NCBI GenBank assembly: GCA_028869035.1
Contig: JAGWTL010000128.1
Location: 1 to 7,858 of the forward strand
Direction: 5' to 3'
DNA from: Burkholderiales bacterium
GTDB taxonomy: Bacteria > Pseudomonadota > Gammaproteobacteria > Burkholderiales > Burkholderiaceae_C
Length of the DNA stretch: 7,858 bases
This document shows positions 6,962-7,858 of the stretch, one piece after another. The number at the start of each line of letters is the position of its first letter. Position 1 is the first letter of the stretch. The notes under the pieces are model-generated. The model had not been told where the DNA came from, made no database searches, and saw only the letters and a list, made by a program, of their open reading frames with translations. The position numbers and the translations under genes were made by a program.

Positions 6962-7609
6962 ATGGAAATACTCGCCTTTCTGATCGACTTCATCCTGCAC
7001 GTGGACAAGCACCTGGAGGCCTTCGTGCAGGGCTACGGCGCCTGGGTCTACGCGCTGCTCTTTCTCATCATCTTCGTCGAGACCGGCGTGGTGGTCATGC
7101 CCTTCCTGCCGGGCGACTCGCTGCTCTTCGTGGTGGGGGCCATGTGCGGCGTGGGGCTGATGAGCTACCCTCTGTCGGTGGGTCTGCTGTTTGCCGCCGC
7201 GGTGCTGGGCAACCAGAGCAATTACACGATCGGGCGCTACTTCGGCCCCAAGGTCTTCCAGTGGGAGGACTCGCGCTTTTTCAACAAACGGGCCTTCGAC
7301 CAGGCGCATGCCTTCTACGAGAAGTACGGCGGCATCACCATCGTGGCGGCGCGTTTCATGCCCTTCCTGCGCACCTTTGCACCCTTTGTGGCGGGTGTGG
7401 CGCAAATGACGCGTGCCAAGTTTGCCTTCTATGACGTACTGGGTGGCGCCCTGTGGGTGGGTGGCATCATCACCATTGGCTATTTCTTCGGCAACATCCC
7501 CTTTGTGAAATTGCATCTGGACAAGGTCATCTGGGCCATATTCCTGGTTCCCGGCCTCGTCGTGCTCTACGGCGCCTGGAAGGCGCATCGCATGTCGCGC
7601 AGCGCCTGA
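6962..7609 (+). CDS. DedA family inner-membrane protein (VTT/SNARE-associated domain)
   Basis: A 215-residue multispanning membrane protein; E. coli DedA proteins are about 200-220. The domain core starts with FVETGVVVMPFLPGDSLLF (about 38-56) and continues through ALGN-like AVLGNQSNYTIGRYFG and the family hallmark ARFMPFLRTFAPFVAG (130-145). E40, D52, R131 and R137 align with the residues known from memory to be essential in E. coli YqjA (E39, D51, R130, R136), so it is probably functional. DedA proteins are linked to lipid-carrier recycling (undecaprenyl phosphate or phospholipid flipping), membrane potential and cell division; the particular role is not fixed here. It is separated from livF by 203 bases containing the long palindrome and appears to have its own promoter. 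It is unlikely to be functionally tied to the transporter. Confidence 0.92.
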   Translation: MEILAFLIDFILHVDKHLEAFVQGYGAWVYALLFLIIFVETGVVVMPFLPGDSLLFVVGAMCGVGLMSYPLSVGLLFAAAVLGNQSNYTIGRYFGPKVFQWEDSRFFNKRAFDQAHAFYEKYGGITIVAARFMPFLRTFAPFVAGVAQMTRAKFAFYDVLGGALWVGGIITIGYFFGNIPFVKLHLDKVIWAIFLVPGLVVLYGAWKAHRMSRSA

Positions 7610-7644
7610 GCATTTGCGCGGTGGGGTGGATGAATGACCAGCTT

Positions 7645-7660
7645 GCCGGCAATGGCCGGC
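7645..7660. terminator. Small GC-rich hairpin after dedA
   Basis: GCCGGC (7645-7650) and GCCGGC (7655-7660) form a 6-bp stem with an AATG loop, 36 bases after the dedA stop. No run of T follows on either strand, so it lacks the second half of an intrinsic terminator. It may still mark the dedA 3' end. The remaining gap up to 7727 shows nothing else clear apart from the ribosome binding site AGGAAGG of the next gene. Confidence 0.25.
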
Positions 7661-7727
7661 TGTGTGCATCATTGGGTCAGTTCAGGCCGGCTGCCACGAT
7701 GCCGGTCGTCAGCAGGAAGGTGCAGAC

Positions 7728-7858
7728 ATGCCACGCAAGAAAGCCGACACAGACAGCCACCGCCGCCACGAGACGCCCAGCATGAAGGCGGTGCCCGAGG
7801 CTGAGGAAGTGCTGGTGGGCCTGGTGCTCAAGCGTCCTGGCGGCTACTACTGGAGCCT
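7728..7858 (+). CDS. Hypothetical protein, 5' part only (runs off window)
   Basis: The reading frame begins at ATG 7728 and is open for 43 codons to the window edge. AGGAAGG (7714-7720) stands 7 bases before the ATG, an excellent ribosome binding site. Third-position G/C is about 84 percent by my count, in keeping with genes in the window. The N-terminus is basic and polar (MPRKKADTDSHRRHE), followed by EVLVGLVLKRPGGYYW, which looks like the first strands of a small soluble domain. I do not recognise the family. A minus-strand frame (stop at 7677-7679) is also open across the whole segment and is in exact codon register. Its His/Gln-rich part mirrors the Val/Leu codons here, as shadow frames do, so I prefer the plus strand. 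Confidence 0.55.
   Translation, partial: MPRKKADTDSHRRHETPSMKAVPEAEEVLVGLVLKRPGGYYWS

Overview
The window reads as chromosomal DNA from a high-GC betaproteobacterium, most likely Burkholderiales/Comamonadaceae. The evidence is strong G/C bias at third codon positions, compact same-strand gene packing, and two copies of a palindrome with CTGAGCCTGTCGAAG / CTTCGACAGGCTCAG arms that I know from memory to be common between genes in that family. The family assignment is inference.

Positions 138-6758 hold one probable operon of seven same-strand genes: a VOC/glyoxalase-fold protein, a group A FAD-dependent aromatic-ring monooxygenase of the 2,6-dihydroxypyridine 3-monooxygenase (DhpH) type, and a complete branched-chain-amino-acid-type (HAAT/Liv) ABC importer. 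The importer consists of a periplasmic binding protein, permeases LivH and LivM, and ATPases LivG and LivF. The simplest reading is an uptake-plus-catabolism unit: the importer brings in a small organic compound, and the monooxygenase, possibly followed by the VOC protein, begins its breakdown. The substrate cannot be read from the sequence. The resemblance to DhpH makes a hydroxylated N-heterocycle or other aromatic a reasonable guess. Part of the unit may lie upstream of position 1.

The gaps carry palindromes. REP-like elements lie at 33-82 (before the VOC gene) and 3159-3216 (between the binding protein and livH). A different two-hairpin element lies at 4211-4267, between livH and livM. 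A 161-bp imperfect palindrome at 6758-6918 starts on the last base of the livF stop codon. The tight livM-livG and livG-livF junctions have none.

After the long palindrome a separate unit begins: a DedA-family membrane protein (6962-7609), apparently transcribed from an extended -10 promoter so close to the ATG that the mRNA is probably leaderless. The window ends inside an unidentified gene starting at 7728. No gene-free stretch exceeds about 205 bases. I see no tRNA, rRNA, CRISPR array, insertion sequence or transposase.
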